Source: an uncultured Ezakiella sp.
GTDB lineage: Bacteria; Bacillota; Clostridia; Tissierellales; Peptoniphilaceae
Direction of reading: 5' to 3'
Assembly (NCBI RefSeq): GCF_943913045.1
Contig: NZ_CALTVH010000002.1
Coordinates: forward strand, 1 to 64,000
DNA: 64,000 nucleotides
In this document: piece after piece, positions 35,214 to 43,284 of the stretch
Layout: every line of letters begins with the position of its first letter
How positions within the stretch are numbered: position 1 is the first letter of the stretch
Notes under the pieces: generated by a model
Database searches by the model: none
What the model saw: only the letters and a program-made list of their open reading frames with translations
Told to the model about the DNA's origin: nothing
Made by a program: the position numbers and the translations under genes

Positions 35214-36338
35214 TTAGATTAAATCTTGTCCTGTAACTGCCTTACCTAACCATGTGATTAAAACGTCTACTGATGGAGCCATAATTTGTCCTGCATATGA
35301 ATCTCTCATATATCTTTCTAATGGTCCATTGCCGTTGTAGGCTTTTCCTCCGCCAATTCTCATTGCCCATTTTGCACATTCGATAGCGCCTTCTGATGCA
35401 TTGATTCTAGCTGATAAGATTTTTGGAAGCGCATCTTCTTCTCCATTTGCTGCTGCTCTAGCTGCTTCAAATGTGAAGTATTTTGCTGCATGGCTTCTGT
35501 TGTATAGATTTGCTAAATGAATTTGAACTGTTTCAATGTGAATTAGTCCTTGTCCATTTGGATATACTCTGTCAATTGCATGCTTACGAGCTGCTTCGTA
35601 CATAGCTAGTGAAAGACCTGAATAAACACTTGCAAGTCCAACAATAAAGAATGGTGCAACTGTGCCAAAGATTTGATCAATAGCAGTTCCTGGTTCGCCA
35701 ACCATATATTTATCTTCTAGTTTAACATTTGTAAGTGTCATTGGACATGAAACGTTACCCTTCATACCTACACCATTCCATTCGTTCATTTCAAATGAAA
35801 CGCCTTCTTTTTTAAGTGGAACTAGCCAGTTGTCTGTAACGCCTTCTTTTTGTGAAGGAGCACTAATCAAATAGTAGCTTGCTTGTTCAGCTGAAGTAAC
35901 CATTGATTTCCTTCCGCTAATAACAGTATAGCCATCTCTATATTCTGCCTTTAATTCAGGAATATAGAAATGAGTACCTGTTCCAAATTCACTGTAAGCT
36001 AGTGCGCAAAATTCGTTATTGTTTACAATAGCTTCACAAACTTCTTTCTTTAATTCTTCTGAACCGTGATTTAAAACAACCATTAAACAAACGTTATGCA
36101 TCATGTAGCATAGACCTGCTGATGCACAGTATTCTGCAAAGCCCATACAAGCTTCTGCATGTTCTTGCATTGTAAGTCCATCTCCACCGTATTCCTTTGG
36201 AACCATCATCTTTAAAAATCCTTCTTTACCTAGTGCTTCAAATGTTTCCTTTGGGAATCTTGCATTCTTGTCAATTTCTTCTGCGTATGGTTCAATATGT
36301 TTTAAACCAAATTCTCTTGCTTTTTCGTATATTTTCAT
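35214..36338 (-). CDS. Acyl-CoA dehydrogenase-fold flavoprotein
   Basis: 374 residues with the three-domain acyl-CoA dehydrogenase fold: N-terminal helices (MVPKEYGGDGLTMQEH), the flavin/substrate segment ALAYSEFGTGTHF, the beta-domain MTLTNVKLEDKYMVGEPG, and the C-terminal ERYMRDSYAGQIMAPSVDVL. The usual catalytic Glu context (YEGTxxIQR) reads YNGNGPLER, so ordinary alpha,beta-dehydrogenation is uncertain; the end also resembles group D flavin monooxygenases, but those need oxygen. It is the first gene of the five-gene cluster, with no other beta-oxidation gene near. AGGAGG precedes ATG 36338. Confidence 0.85.
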   Translation of the reverse strand: MKIYEKAREFGLKHIEPYAEEIDKNARFPKETFEALGKEGFLKMMVPKEYGGDGLTMQEHAEACMGFAEYCASAGLCYMMHNVCLMVVLNHGSEELKKEVCEAIVNNNEFCALAYSEFGTGTHFYIPELKAEYRDGYTVISGRKSMVTSAEQASYYLISAPSQKEGVTDNWLVPLKKEGVSFEMNEWNGVGMKGNVSCPMTLTNVKLEDKYMVGEPGTAIDQIFGTVAPFFIVGLASVYSGLSLAMYEAARKHAIDRVYPNGQGLIHIETVQIHLANLYNRSHAAKYFTFEAARAAANGEEDALPKILSARINASEGAIECAKWAMRIGGGKAYNGNGPLERYMRDSYAGQIMAPSVDVLITWLGKAVTGQDLI

Positions 36339-36394
36339 AATACACCTCCTGTAATTTCATTGTATTATATACGATTTTAAAAATCCAATTAAAA

Positions 36395-36425
36395 ATATCT
36401 ATACCAAAGAGGTCGTTATAGATAT
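36395..36425. promoter_or_regulatory. Operator-like inverted repeat upstream of the flavoprotein cluster
   Basis: Perfect 9-bp arms, ATATCTATA/TATAGATAT, separated by 13 bp, about 60 bp upstream of the first gene of the minus cluster and 180 bp upstream of the divergent phosphatase. It could be a repressor or activator site. The rest of this 269-bp intergenic stretch is extremely AT-rich. A TATAAT-like -10 (minus, near 36365-36370) has only a weak -35. Confidence 0.5.
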
Positions 36426-36607
36426 ATTTTATAAGCGCTATATATTGTGTCTATTATATTTTATTCAACACATTATTTAATAAAAAAAATTAAAAATAAA
36501 TTTTTTTAAAAAAGCAAAAAATTATTTTACATAGATTTTATTAAAAGAAATTCTTTACTTAACATTTATGGATTATGATTAAAGCATAAAGATTTTAAGG
36601 AGGAAAT

Positions 36608-38245
36608 ATGAAAAAAACTTTATCACTTTTATTAGCCTTGGCACTTGTACTTACTTCTTTTGTGCCAACATTTGCTGCAGATAACAGCAAAAAAGAAGAA
36701 CAAGCAGTAATCAAAAATGTAATCATGATGATTCCTGATGGAATGAGCTTTGAAGCTTTTACACTTGCCAGATGGTTCACACCTGATTGGAAATTTGCTC
36801 TAGACGAAATCCTAACTGGATCTGTCAGAACAAATAACTCTGACGTTCCTATGGCTGACTCAGCTCCAGCTGCTACAGCTATGTCAACTGGTTATAAATC
36901 AGAAGCTCCATACATTGGCTGCTATCCACAAACATTTGGAATGGCCGGTGCTAAAAATTATGATCCAGCAAAAGCTGACATGCCAATTGCAACTGTACTT
37001 GAAGCTGCAAAATACTCTGGCAGATCAACTGGTGTTGTATCAACATCAAGAGTTAACCACGCTACACCAGCCGCATTTTACTCCCATCATCCAAGCAGAA
37101 AAGAATACGACACCCTTATTGAACAAGGTGTCTACCAAAATATTGACGTGGTTTTGGGCGCAGGCACAAATTATTTAACTGCTGAAAAACGTAATGACGG
37201 TGAGGATTTAATTTCTGTTTTAAAAGATAAGGGCTACACCTTCATTACAAAACGCAATGAACTTTTAAACACAAAAGCTGATAAGCTTTGGGGTCTATTT
37301 GCAAAAAAAGACTTAGCTTATGACTTAGAAGCAGACAAAACTATCGAACCAAGCCTAGAAGAAATGACAAAAAAGGCTATTGAAATCCTTTCAAAGAATG
37401 AAAACGGATTTTTCCTAATCGTTGAAGGTTCTGAAATCGACTGGGCCGGACACTCAAACGATCCAGTCAATATGGTTGGCGATATCCTTGCCTACGACAA
37501 GGCTGTAAAAGCTGCTCTTGATTTTGCTAAAACCAACAAGGATACTGTTGTTATTTCAGCTGCTGACCACGGAACTGGCGGGATTACAATGGGTAACTAC
37601 CACACCAGCGGAACTTACACAAAAAATAAACTTGGCTACTATACAGATATCATTAAAAATGCCAAAGGTGGAGCTTTAAAAGCCTCAAGCGAATTGGATG
37701 AAGACCGTACAAATATCAGAGAAGTTGTTAAAAAATACTTCGGTATTACAGACTTAACTGATGAAGAAGTTAAATTTATCAAAGAATACGACAGTGCTGA
37801 ATCAGGAATTGGTCTTATGATAAGTGAACGTTCAGGAATTGGATGGACAACTCACGGCCACGTTGGTGGAGACATTGGCCTCTATTGCTATAGTTCAAAT
37901 CCAAATGTACCTGCCCTTTCAGGAACTATTATGAATAACGAAATTGGTGAATATATTGCAAGAGTTATGAACTTTGACTTAGATGCATTAACTGAAAAAC
38001 TTTTTATTCCAGCTCGTCCAGCTCTCGAAGAAAGAGGAGCTAAAGTCGAATGGAAAAATATTTCTAAAGACAAAGAAAAGAAAAATCATGAACTTATTGT
38101 TACTAAGGGTTCAAACACTTACCGCTTCCCTGTTAACAAAAACATTGTTTATGTAAATGGTCAAGCAAAAGAATTTGATGGATTGACCTCGTTCAATGAA
38201 AAGGCTGTATTCCTACCAAAGGCAGCTATTGACCTAGTAAAATAA
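36608..38245 (+). CDS. phoA: Secreted alkaline phosphatase
   Basis: 545 residues. A signal peptide (MKKTLSLLLALALVLTSF...AA, about 1-24) is followed by the alkaline phosphatase fold: MIPDGMS (metal Asp), MADSAPAATAMSTG with nucleophile Ser near residue 83, VSTSRVNHATPAAFYSHH, VEGSEIDWAGHSND, SAADHGTGG and TTHGHVGGD, which supply the zinc and magnesium ligands. It hydrolyses phosphate monoesters outside the cell. A C-terminal stretch (about 465-545) resembles a small beta domain, possibly for surface attachment. AAGGAGG precedes the ATG. No clear Pho box was found, so phosphate control is not shown. Confidence 0.94.
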   Translation: MKKTLSLLLALALVLTSFVPTFAADNSKKEEQAVIKNVIMMIPDGMSFEAFTLARWFTPDWKFALDEILTGSVRTNNSDVPMADSAPAATAMSTGYKSEAPYIGCYPQTFGMAGAKNYDPAKADMPIATVLEAAKYSGRSTGVVSTSRVNHATPAAFYSHHPSRKEYDTLIEQGVYQNIDVVLGAGTNYLTAEKRNDGEDLISVLKDKGYTFITKRNELLNTKADKLWGLFAKKDLAYDLEADKTIEPSLEEMTKKAIEILSKNENGFFLIVEGSEIDWAGHSNDPVNMVGDILAYDKAVKAALDFAKTNKDTVVISAADHGTGGITMGNYHTSGTYTKNKLGYYTDIIKNAKGGALKASSELDEDRTNIREVVKKYFGITDLTDEEVKFIKEYDSAESGIGLMISERSGIGWTTHGHVGGDIGLYCYSSNPNVPALSGTIMNNEIGEYIARVMNFDLDALTEKLFIPARPALEERGAKVEWKNISKDKEKKNHELIVTKGSNTYRFPVNKNIVYVNGQAKEFDGLTSFNEKAVFLPKAAIDLVK

Positions 38246-38285
38246 GATAATCTTTTTCATAAAACCTAAGGAAATTTTTCCAATA

Positions 38286-38322
38286 TAAAATCGACGGATG
38301 CTTATCCGTCGATTTTATATTT
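38286..38322. terminator. Bidirectional terminator between phoA and the fetAB-type operon
   Basis: Perfect 12-bp stem AAAATCGACGGA/TCCGTCGATTTT-type hairpin with T/A-rich flanks on both sides, between convergent genes. Confidence 0.85.
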
Positions 38323-38336
38323 ACATATTTTTTAAC

Positions 38337-39122
38337 TTATTCAAGGTCATCTAATCTCAATTGAGCATCTTTGTTAAACAAGAGCTTCCTTGCCATTTCC
38401 AAAAATAAAAATGTAGAGATTACTACGCTGCCAAGAATTCCTAACATAATAGAAATCTGATAAAAAATTGCAGTAAGTGGTGACTCTCCTGATATAATTT
38501 GTCCAGCCATCATGCCTGGCAAAAACACTATGCCCATACCAAGCATGGAATTTATTGTTGGAAGTATACTTGCGTTTAAGGCGTTTTTAAAATTTTCATC
38601 CACAGCATCGTGTGGACTGGCCCCGAGCATTAGTGCCCCCTCTATATTAACCCTTTGCGATTTAATTTCTTTTGACAAGGAATTAATTGCAAGTGTAAGT
38701 GCAGTCATGGTATTACCTATGAACATTCCTCCAAGTGTAATCATATATTGGGGATTATACCAAGGTTTTAATTTGATAACTATTAAAATAAAATAAATTA
38801 AGCAAAGCAAGCTTCCTGAGACCATTGATACGGCAATTATCTGTGTAAAATGCGGAGACTTTATTTCAGTTCGTTTCCTTATATTGTAGATTGCGAAAAC
38901 TTCCATCACTAATAAGATAAGTATTGTATAAATCGCCTTTGGATTATCAAAGACCATTTGCAAGATGTAAGCGGTTAATAAAAGCTGAAGGGTCATCCTA
39001 AAGCCCGATATAAAAATCAATTTTTCTTTTTTTATACCTGTTAGTTTAGAAATAATTACAGCAATTATTATATAAACATAAGCGATTAGGACCGAGTAGA
39101 TATTTACGCTTTCACTATTCAT
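38337..39122 (-). CDS. fetB: ABC transporter permease, FetB/UPF0014 family
   Basis: 261 residues, about seven membrane segments. UPF0014 signatures: GMFIGNTMTALTLAIN, EGALMLGASPHDAV, SILPTINSMLGMGIVFLPGMMAGQI. In E. coli FetAB exports iron and protects against oxidative stress. The gene overlaps the ATPase gene by 8 bp, so the two form one transporter. The metal specificity is inferred from the family. Confidence 0.87.
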   Translation of the reverse strand: MNSESVNIYSVLIAYVYIIIAVIISKLTGIKKEKLIFISGFRMTLQLLLTAYILQMVFDNPKAIYTILILLVMEVFAIYNIRKRTEIKSPHFTQIIAVSMVSGSLLCLIYFILIVIKLKPWYNPQYMITLGGMFIGNTMTALTLAINSLSKEIKSQRVNIEGALMLGASPHDAVDENFKNALNASILPTINSMLGMGIVFLPGMMAGQIISGESPLTAIFYQISIMLGILGSVVISTFLFLEMARKLLFNKDAQLRLDDLE

Positions 39123-39753
39123 ACTTCACCACCCTTCCCTTATCTATAAACAAAATCTTATCAGAAATATTTTTTGCAATCTCTTCTGAGTGGGTAACCA
39201 TAATTATTGTCTGGCCTTTTTCTTTTGCAATCTGTGATAGTTTTTCTATAGTGTTGTTAGCAAGCTCACTGTCAAGAGCTGAGCTTGGCTCATCCAACAA
39301 GTACACGTCTGGATCCATAGCAATGACACGCCCTATAGCTATCCTCTGCTTTTCACCGCCCGAAAACTCACTTGGATCATCTTCCAAATCTTTATCAAGG
39401 TCTACATAATCCAAGAGCTCCTTTAGTTTTTTATCATCTGCCAGTTCTTTTTTAGCAAATTTTAGTCCCTGATTTAAATTGTCCCGCACATTACCGGGAA
39501 AAATAATTGGCTGCTGGCCAAGCATAAGGACTTTTCTCCGAAGTTTTACGGCGTCCATGTCCTTTATATTTTCTCCATGATAGTACACATCCCCACTTGT
39601 AGGAGTGATCATCTTGTTTAGAGCTAGCATCAAAGTTGTTTTACCACTACCACTTTTCCCAATAATCGACGTTATCCCCTTATAAAAAGTAAGATCTGGA
39701 ATATCTAATATACCTTTAAATTTAAGAGCTTTTAATTCAAAAACTTTTTCCAT
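39115..39753 (-). CDS. fetA: ABC transporter ATP-binding protein, FetA/YbbL type
   Basis: 212 residues of a complete ABC ATPase: Walker A GKSGSGKTT, Q-loop in MLGQQPIIFPGNVR, signature SGGEKQRIA, Walker B VYLLDEPSSALD, and the switch His in MVTHSEE. It partners the overlapping FetB-type permease. It lies 13 bp downstream of the Crp/Fnr regulator and is probably co-transcribed with it. Confidence 0.88.
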   Translation of the reverse strand: MEKVFELKALKFKGILDIPDLTFYKGITSIIGKSGSGKTTLMLALNKMITPTSGDVYYHGENIKDMDAVKLRRKVLMLGQQPIIFPGNVRDNLNQGLKFAKKELADDKKLKELLDYVDLDKDLEDDPSEFSGGEKQRIAIGRVIAMDPDVYLLDEPSSALDSELANNTIEKLSQIAKEKGQTIIMVTHSEEIAKNISDKILFIDKGRVVKYE

Positions 39754-39766
39754 ATATAAAATTCCT

Positions 39767-40420
39767 TTATATAGTAAGTGCTAATAAGCCATCTAGATTT
39801 AAAATTTCTATGCCGCCCTTAGGTAGAAGTTTTATAAGACCTATATCTTGAAAGTAAGCGAGTTTTCTGGTTAAAGTTTCACGTGCAAGCCCCGTGAAGG
39901 ACCCCATCTCAGACCGAGTAAGATTTGGGTTTACTATCCAGTTGCCATTAATAGACCTTGATCCATGAGTTTTTATTAAATCAATAATGCCCTTTGCAAC
40001 CTTCATATCACCGTTTATAACAGATAATCTATCAATTAAATCTTCAGATTTGCGAATTCTCGAATACGATTCCACAAGCATGGCCTTTAAAAAATTATTA
40101 TCATTCATCAACACCTTCTCAAAGGCAGCTTTATTTATGGTAAGTACTGTAGTCTCAATCAAGGCTATGCCATTATAAACATAGCGGTCACTTGTCAAAA
40201 GGTTTAGTCCCCCAACAAAGTCTCCATTTTTATAAATATACAGAATCTGCTCTCTGCCATCGGATAGATTCATAGTGATTTTCATAGCACCAGTCTTGAT
40301 TATATACATAACGCTAGCAGGATCATCCGATTTAAAGATATAGTCACCTTTATTATACCTTTTTATATTGACTTCTTTGCTTATAGAATCTCTCGCCTCA
40401 GCCGATATTTCATCGAACAA
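39767..40420 (-). CDS. Crp/Fnr family transcriptional regulator
   Basis: 217 residues from TTG 40420. A cyclic-nucleotide-binding-like beta-roll (YNKGDYIFKSDDPASVMYIIKTGAMK) is followed by a dimerisation helix and a C-terminal winged HTH (LTRSEMGSFTGLARETLTRKLAYF). No Fnr-type cysteine cluster is present. Start problem: the frame continues upstream through N-K-I-F-E-N-I-P-L-F, which looks like the normal N-terminus of the family. A GGGAGGAGGGG site lies about 33 nt before the TTG, but there is no ATG, GTG or TTG between, only ATC/ATA/ATT codons; a non-canonical start near 40447 is possible. It probably regulates the adjacent fetAB-type genes. Confidence 0.85.
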   Translation of the reverse strand: MFDEISAEARDSISKEVNIKRYNKGDYIFKSDDPASVMYIIKTGAMKITMNLSDGREQILYIYKNGDFVGGLNLLTSDRYVYNGIALIETTVLTINKAAFEKVLMNDNNFLKAMLVESYSRIRKSEDLIDRLSVINGDMKVAKGIIDLIKTHGSRSINGNWIVNPNLTRSEMGSFTGLARETLTRKLAYFQDIGLIKLLPKGGIEILNLDGLLALTI

Positions 40421-40562
40421 TGGAATGTTTTCAAAAATTTTATTGATATTCGCCCCCTCCTCCCTTTTTGCTTATCAATAACTTTATTATATCATTAGGG
40501 CAAATATGATTCAACTATGAGAAAACAAAGTTTCTTAAATTTAAGTTTTTTTGTAAAAAGGC

Positions 40563-40591
40563 TTGACAAATTAAAGACCGTATGATATTAT
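40563..40591 (+). promoter_or_regulatory. Promoter of the rplJ-rplL operon
   Basis: TTGACA, 17-bp spacer, TATTAT, followed by a leader of about 130 nt. Confidence 0.8.
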
Positions 40592-40599
40592 AATTGATG

Positions 40600-40706
40600 T
40601 TAAGAATCGCCGAAGAAAGCAGGTAGCGTTTACGTGTAAATCCCGCCGAGGTTATTTATCAATGTTTATTTGATTTTTAGACCTCGTTTTTTCGAGGTCT
40701 TTTCTA
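40600..40706 (+). ncRNA. Ribosomal protein L10 leader (autoregulatory mRNA element)
   Basis: The 5' leader upstream of rplJ is structured and matches the L10-leader class: a GC-rich segment from CGCCGAAGAAAGC to CCCGCCGAGGTT, then an attenuator hairpin. In other Firmicutes L10(L12)4 binds such a leader and represses the operon. CGAGGT occurs twice (40647-40652 and 40693-40698) and either copy can pair with ACCTCG at 40681-40686, which suggests an antiterminator/terminator switch. With the spacer before the Crp-type gene, this accounts for the 306-bp gene-free stretch. Confidence 0.8.
40679..40704 (+). terminator. Attenuator hairpin in the L10 leader
   Basis: AGACCTCG/CGAGGTCT, 8-bp stem with a T6 loop and trailing TTTT, located before the rplJ ribosome site. 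It is conditional rather than the end of a transcript. Confidence 0.8.
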
Positions 40707-40726
40707 ATATATAAAGGAGGTGTCGC

Positions 40727-41257
40727 ATGAAAGAGGCAGTACTAAGAGAAAAACAATCAATTGTTTCTGAAATCAAAGATCGTATCGAAAGAGCAGACTC
40801 AATGGTTCTTGTAGACTACCGTGGACTAAACGTTCAAGAAGTTACAGAGTTAAGAGATAACTACCGTAAAGAAGGCGTTGAATACAAAGTTTACAAAAAC
40901 ACATTGATGGCACGCGCTTTTAACGAACTTGGTTATGAAGAATTCACACAATTCTTAGCAGGCCCTAATGGAATTGCTTTCTCCTATGAAGATGTTGTAG
41001 GTGCAGCAAAAGTTTCAGCAGATTTTGCAAAGAAAAATGAAAAACTTGAATTAAAAGCTGGCATCGTCGATGGAAAGATTGTCGACATTAACGAGATTAA
41101 GGCTCTGGCAGAGCTACCACCAAAGGATGTTCTGTTAGCTCGTGCATTAGCTGGTTTCAACAGCCCAATTCAAGGATTTGCAAACGTATTACAAGGGACT
41201 ATTCGTTCCCTCGTCTATGCTCTTGACGCAGTAAGAGCTAAACAAGAAGAAAATTAA
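40727..41257 (+). CDS. rplJ: 50S ribosomal protein L10
   Basis: 176 residues. The L10 signature is complete: LREKQSIVSEIKDRIERADSM split over the N-terminal helix, VDYRGLNVQEVTELR, YKVYKNTLMARAF, FLAGPNGIAFSYED, ELPPKDVLLARALAGFNSPI. The C-terminal helix binds L7/L12 dimers to form the ribosomal stalk. AAAGGAGGTG precedes ATG 40727. It lies downstream of the L10 leader and 16 bp before rplL. Confidence 0.97.
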   Translation: MKEAVLREKQSIVSEIKDRIERADSMVLVDYRGLNVQEVTELRDNYRKEGVEYKVYKNTLMARAFNELGYEEFTQFLAGPNGIAFSYEDVVGAAKVSADFAKKNEKLELKAGIVDGKIVDINEIKALAELPPKDVLLARALAGFNSPIQGFANVLQGTIRSLVYALDAVRAKQEEN

Positions 41258-41273
41258 TTTGGAGGTATTTAAA

Positions 41274-41654
41274 ATGAGTGAAAAAGTTACACAACTAATT
41301 GAAGACGTAAAAGGTTTAACAGTTCTAGAACTAAGTGATCTAGTAAAAGCATTAGAAGAAGAATTTGGAGTATCAGCAGCAGCTCCAATGGCAGTTGCAG
41401 CAGCTCCAGCAGCAGGCGGCGCAGCTCCAGCAGCAGAAGAAAAATCAGAATTCAACGTAGTTCTTAAAGAAGCTGGCGGAGAAAAAATTAAAGTTATCAA
41501 AGCAGTTAGAGAAGCTACAGGTCTTGGCTTAAAAGAAGCTAAAGAAATCGTAGACGGCGCACCAAAAACAATCAAAGAAAACGTTGCTAAAGACGAAGCT
41601 GAAGAACTAAAGAAAAAATTAGAAGAAGTTGGAGCAGTTGTAGAACTAGCTTAA
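41274..41654 (+). CDS. rplL: 50S ribosomal protein L7/L12
   Basis: 126 residues: an N-terminal dimerisation helix (EKVTQLIEDVKGLTVLELSDL), an Ala/Pro/Gly-rich hinge (about 40-60), and the C-terminal factor-binding domain (EFNVVLKEAGGEKIKVIK, ATGLGLKEAKEIVDGAP). It binds translation factors at the ribosomal stalk. ATG 41274 behind GGAGG is chosen over an upstream in-frame codon that would overlap the ribosome site. Confidence 0.97.
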   Translation: MSEKVTQLIEDVKGLTVLELSDLVKALEEEFGVSAAAPMAVAAAPAAGGAAPAAEEKSEFNVVLKEAGGEKIKVIKAVREATGLGLKEAKEIVDGAPKTIKENVAKDEAEELKKKLEEVGAVVELA

Positions 41655-41668
41655 TTTCATTAAAATTT

Positions 41669-41698
41669 TTAACTCCCCTTGCGGGAGTTATTTTTTTA
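41669..41698 (+). terminator. Intrinsic terminator of rplJL
   Basis: AACTCCC/GGGAGTT stem with T7, 15 bp after the rplL stop. Confidence 0.92.
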
Positions 41699-41716
41699 TA
41701 AAAAATTTCAAACAAA

Positions 41717-41763
41717 AAAGACTGGGGCCTAAACTTTTACTAGTTTAAGTCATCCAGTCTTTT
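41717..41763 (-). terminator. Terminator of the murB-aro-M42 operon
   Basis: An outer stem AAAGACTGG/CCAGTCTTT encloses an inner TAAACT/AGTTTA stem; the minus strand continues into a T-rich run. It lies 27 bp beyond the M42 peptidase stop. Confidence 0.75.
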
Positions 41764-41789
41764 AATTTAATTTGATTTAATTTATTTTA

Positions 41790-42827
41790 TTATTCAGCTA
41801 GTACATATGCAATAGCTAAATCTGTTGTAGCCTTGATACCGTCCTTGTGTGTACGTTCAAATGAGTGCGAAGCATCAACACCTGGTCCAATGAGTCCTGC
41901 TCTTGCATTTACACCAGCTCTTTGAGCTGCAGATGCGTCTGATCCGTAGAATGGATAAATGTCAAGTACATATGGGATGTCATTTTCCTTGGCAAGTTTA
42001 ATAAACTTTCTCTTTAATCCTAAGTCATAAGGTCCTGTGCTGTCCTTTACACAAATAGTTACCTTGTGTTCGTCAGATGTTTGTCCTTGACCAGGAGCTG
42101 CCATATCAACAGCAATAAATTCTGAAACTTCTTCTGGAATTCCTGCACTTGAACCATGGCCAACTTCTTCATAGTTAGAAATAAAGAGATAAGTTGTGCG
42201 TGGTGGAACAATATTATTTTCCTTTAGGTATTTGGCAATTCCAACCAAGGAAATTACGCAGGCTTTGTCGTCTAAGTGTCTGCTCTTTAAGTATCCAGAG
42301 TCAAATAGTTTTGTGCCTGTATTGTAGTAAACAAAATCGCCTACTTGGATGCCTAAGTCTTCAAGATCTTTTTTGTTTCTTGCGACTTCATCAATTCTAA
42401 TTTCTAGATTTTCGTCGTTTCTCTCAATGTTTTGAGTCTTGGCACCATGGACGTGTGAGCTTGCAGCTGTAGTCATAATTGTGCCAGGAATTCTCTTTCC
42501 ATCTTCAGTTGCAACTTCGACTTCAAGTCCTTCAACCGTTGCCCAAGCATAACCACCCAGCATCGACATCTTGAGTCTTCCGTTTGGCTTTAATTCCTTA
42601 ACCATTGCACCAAGTGTATCAACGTGAGAGCTTAACAAAATTGCATCGTCTTTGTTTTTGCCTTCTATCTTGGCAAGCAAAGCTCCTTTTCTTGTATATT
42701 CAACATGGCAATATTTTTCTAGTTCTGATTTTACCAAATCAACTGCTGCCTTTGTGTCACCTGTTGGTGATGGTGTTTCCAATAGTTTTACCCCAAAATC
42801 AATTAAATAATCTAAATCGTATTTCAT
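41790..42827 (-). CDS. M42 family metallopeptidase (aminopeptidase/endoglucanase-like)
   Basis: 345 residues. M42 features: SSHVDTLGAMV (metal His and Asp), RHLDDKACV (bridging Asp), SNYEEVGHGSS (catalytic and metal Glu), VDMAAPG (Asp) and the late His in ASHSFERTH. It is a cytoplasmic dinuclear-metal aminopeptidase that clips short peptides. ATG 42827 behind GAGGTAATT matches the family N-terminus; the open extension upstream runs into aroQ. It is the last gene of the long aro operon, 28 bp after aroQ. Confidence 0.9.
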   Translation of the reverse strand: MKYDLDYLIDFGVKLLETPSPTGDTKAAVDLVKSELEKYCHVEYTRKGALLAKIEGKNKDDAILLSSHVDTLGAMVKELKPNGRLKMSMLGGYAWATVEGLEVEVATEDGKRIPGTIMTTAASSHVHGAKTQNIERNDENLEIRIDEVARNKKDLEDLGIQVGDFVYYNTGTKLFDSGYLKSRHLDDKACVISLVGIAKYLKENNIVPPRTTYLFISNYEEVGHGSSAGIPEEVSEFIAVDMAAPGQGQTSDEHKVTICVKDSTGPYDLGLKRKFIKLAKENDIPYVLDIYPFYGSDASAAQRAGVNARAGLIGPGVDASHSFERTHKDGIKATTDLAIAYVLAE

Positions 42828-42855
42828 AATTACCTCCTCTGTTCTCTTACCCATT

Positions 42856-43284
42856 TTATAAAGAAAAATAATCACATATAGCTTTTACTGCTAAATAATA
42901 TGACATTTCTCCCATACCCATAATAATTGCGTCTGCTCCACCGCTTGTTGCCATTTGCTGGCGAAAGTCTTCCCTCTTATAAACGTTTGTCATGTGGACT
43001 TCAACTTTAAACTTATCCTCCTTGGCCCTAAGTGCATCGTAAATGGCCAGGCTGTAGTGAGTATAGGCCCCTGGATTGATTATTAGAGCATCATAATCTT
43101 TTTCCATAATTGCATCTATAATTTCGCCTTCGCTGTTTGTAGCCAGCATTTCTATTTGGACCTTATCAGAAATTTTATTCATTGCTTCATATATTTCATC
43201 AATGGGCTTTGACCCATAGATATTTTTCTCCCTTTGGCCCAAATATTTTAAATTTGCCCCCAATATAAATAATACTTTCTTCAT
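42856..43284 (-). CDS. aroQ: 3-dehydroquinate dehydratase, type II
   Basis: 142 residues, type II fold. FILGANLKYLGQREKNIYG is the divergent form of the usual NGPNLNLLGxREPxIYG; the catalytic Tyr lies in NIYG and the Asn/His pair in INPGAYTHYSLAIYDAL. HMTNVYKREDFRQQ follows. It dehydrates dehydroquinate to dehydroshikimate. It overlaps aroK by 4 bp. The replaced Asn at the NGPNLN position (here GANLK) makes it an unusual but probably active member. Confidence 0.88.
   Translation of the reverse strand: MKKVLFILGANLKYLGQREKNIYGSKPIDEIYEAMNKISDKVQIEMLATNSEGEIIDAIMEKDYDALIINPGAYTHYSLAIYDALRAKEDKFKVEVHMTNVYKREDFRQQMATSGGADAIIMGMGEMSYYLAVKAICDYFSL

Noticed and set aside
36541..36607. Pho box upstream of the alkaline phosphatase (CTTAACATTT)
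   Set aside because: Only one imperfect half-site is visible without the spaced repeat expected for PhoP/PhoB, so I do not claim phosphate regulation.
40679..40704. Hairpin read as the terminator of an upstream gene
   Set aside because: No plus-strand gene lies upstream; it lies within the rplJ leader, so it is an attenuator.
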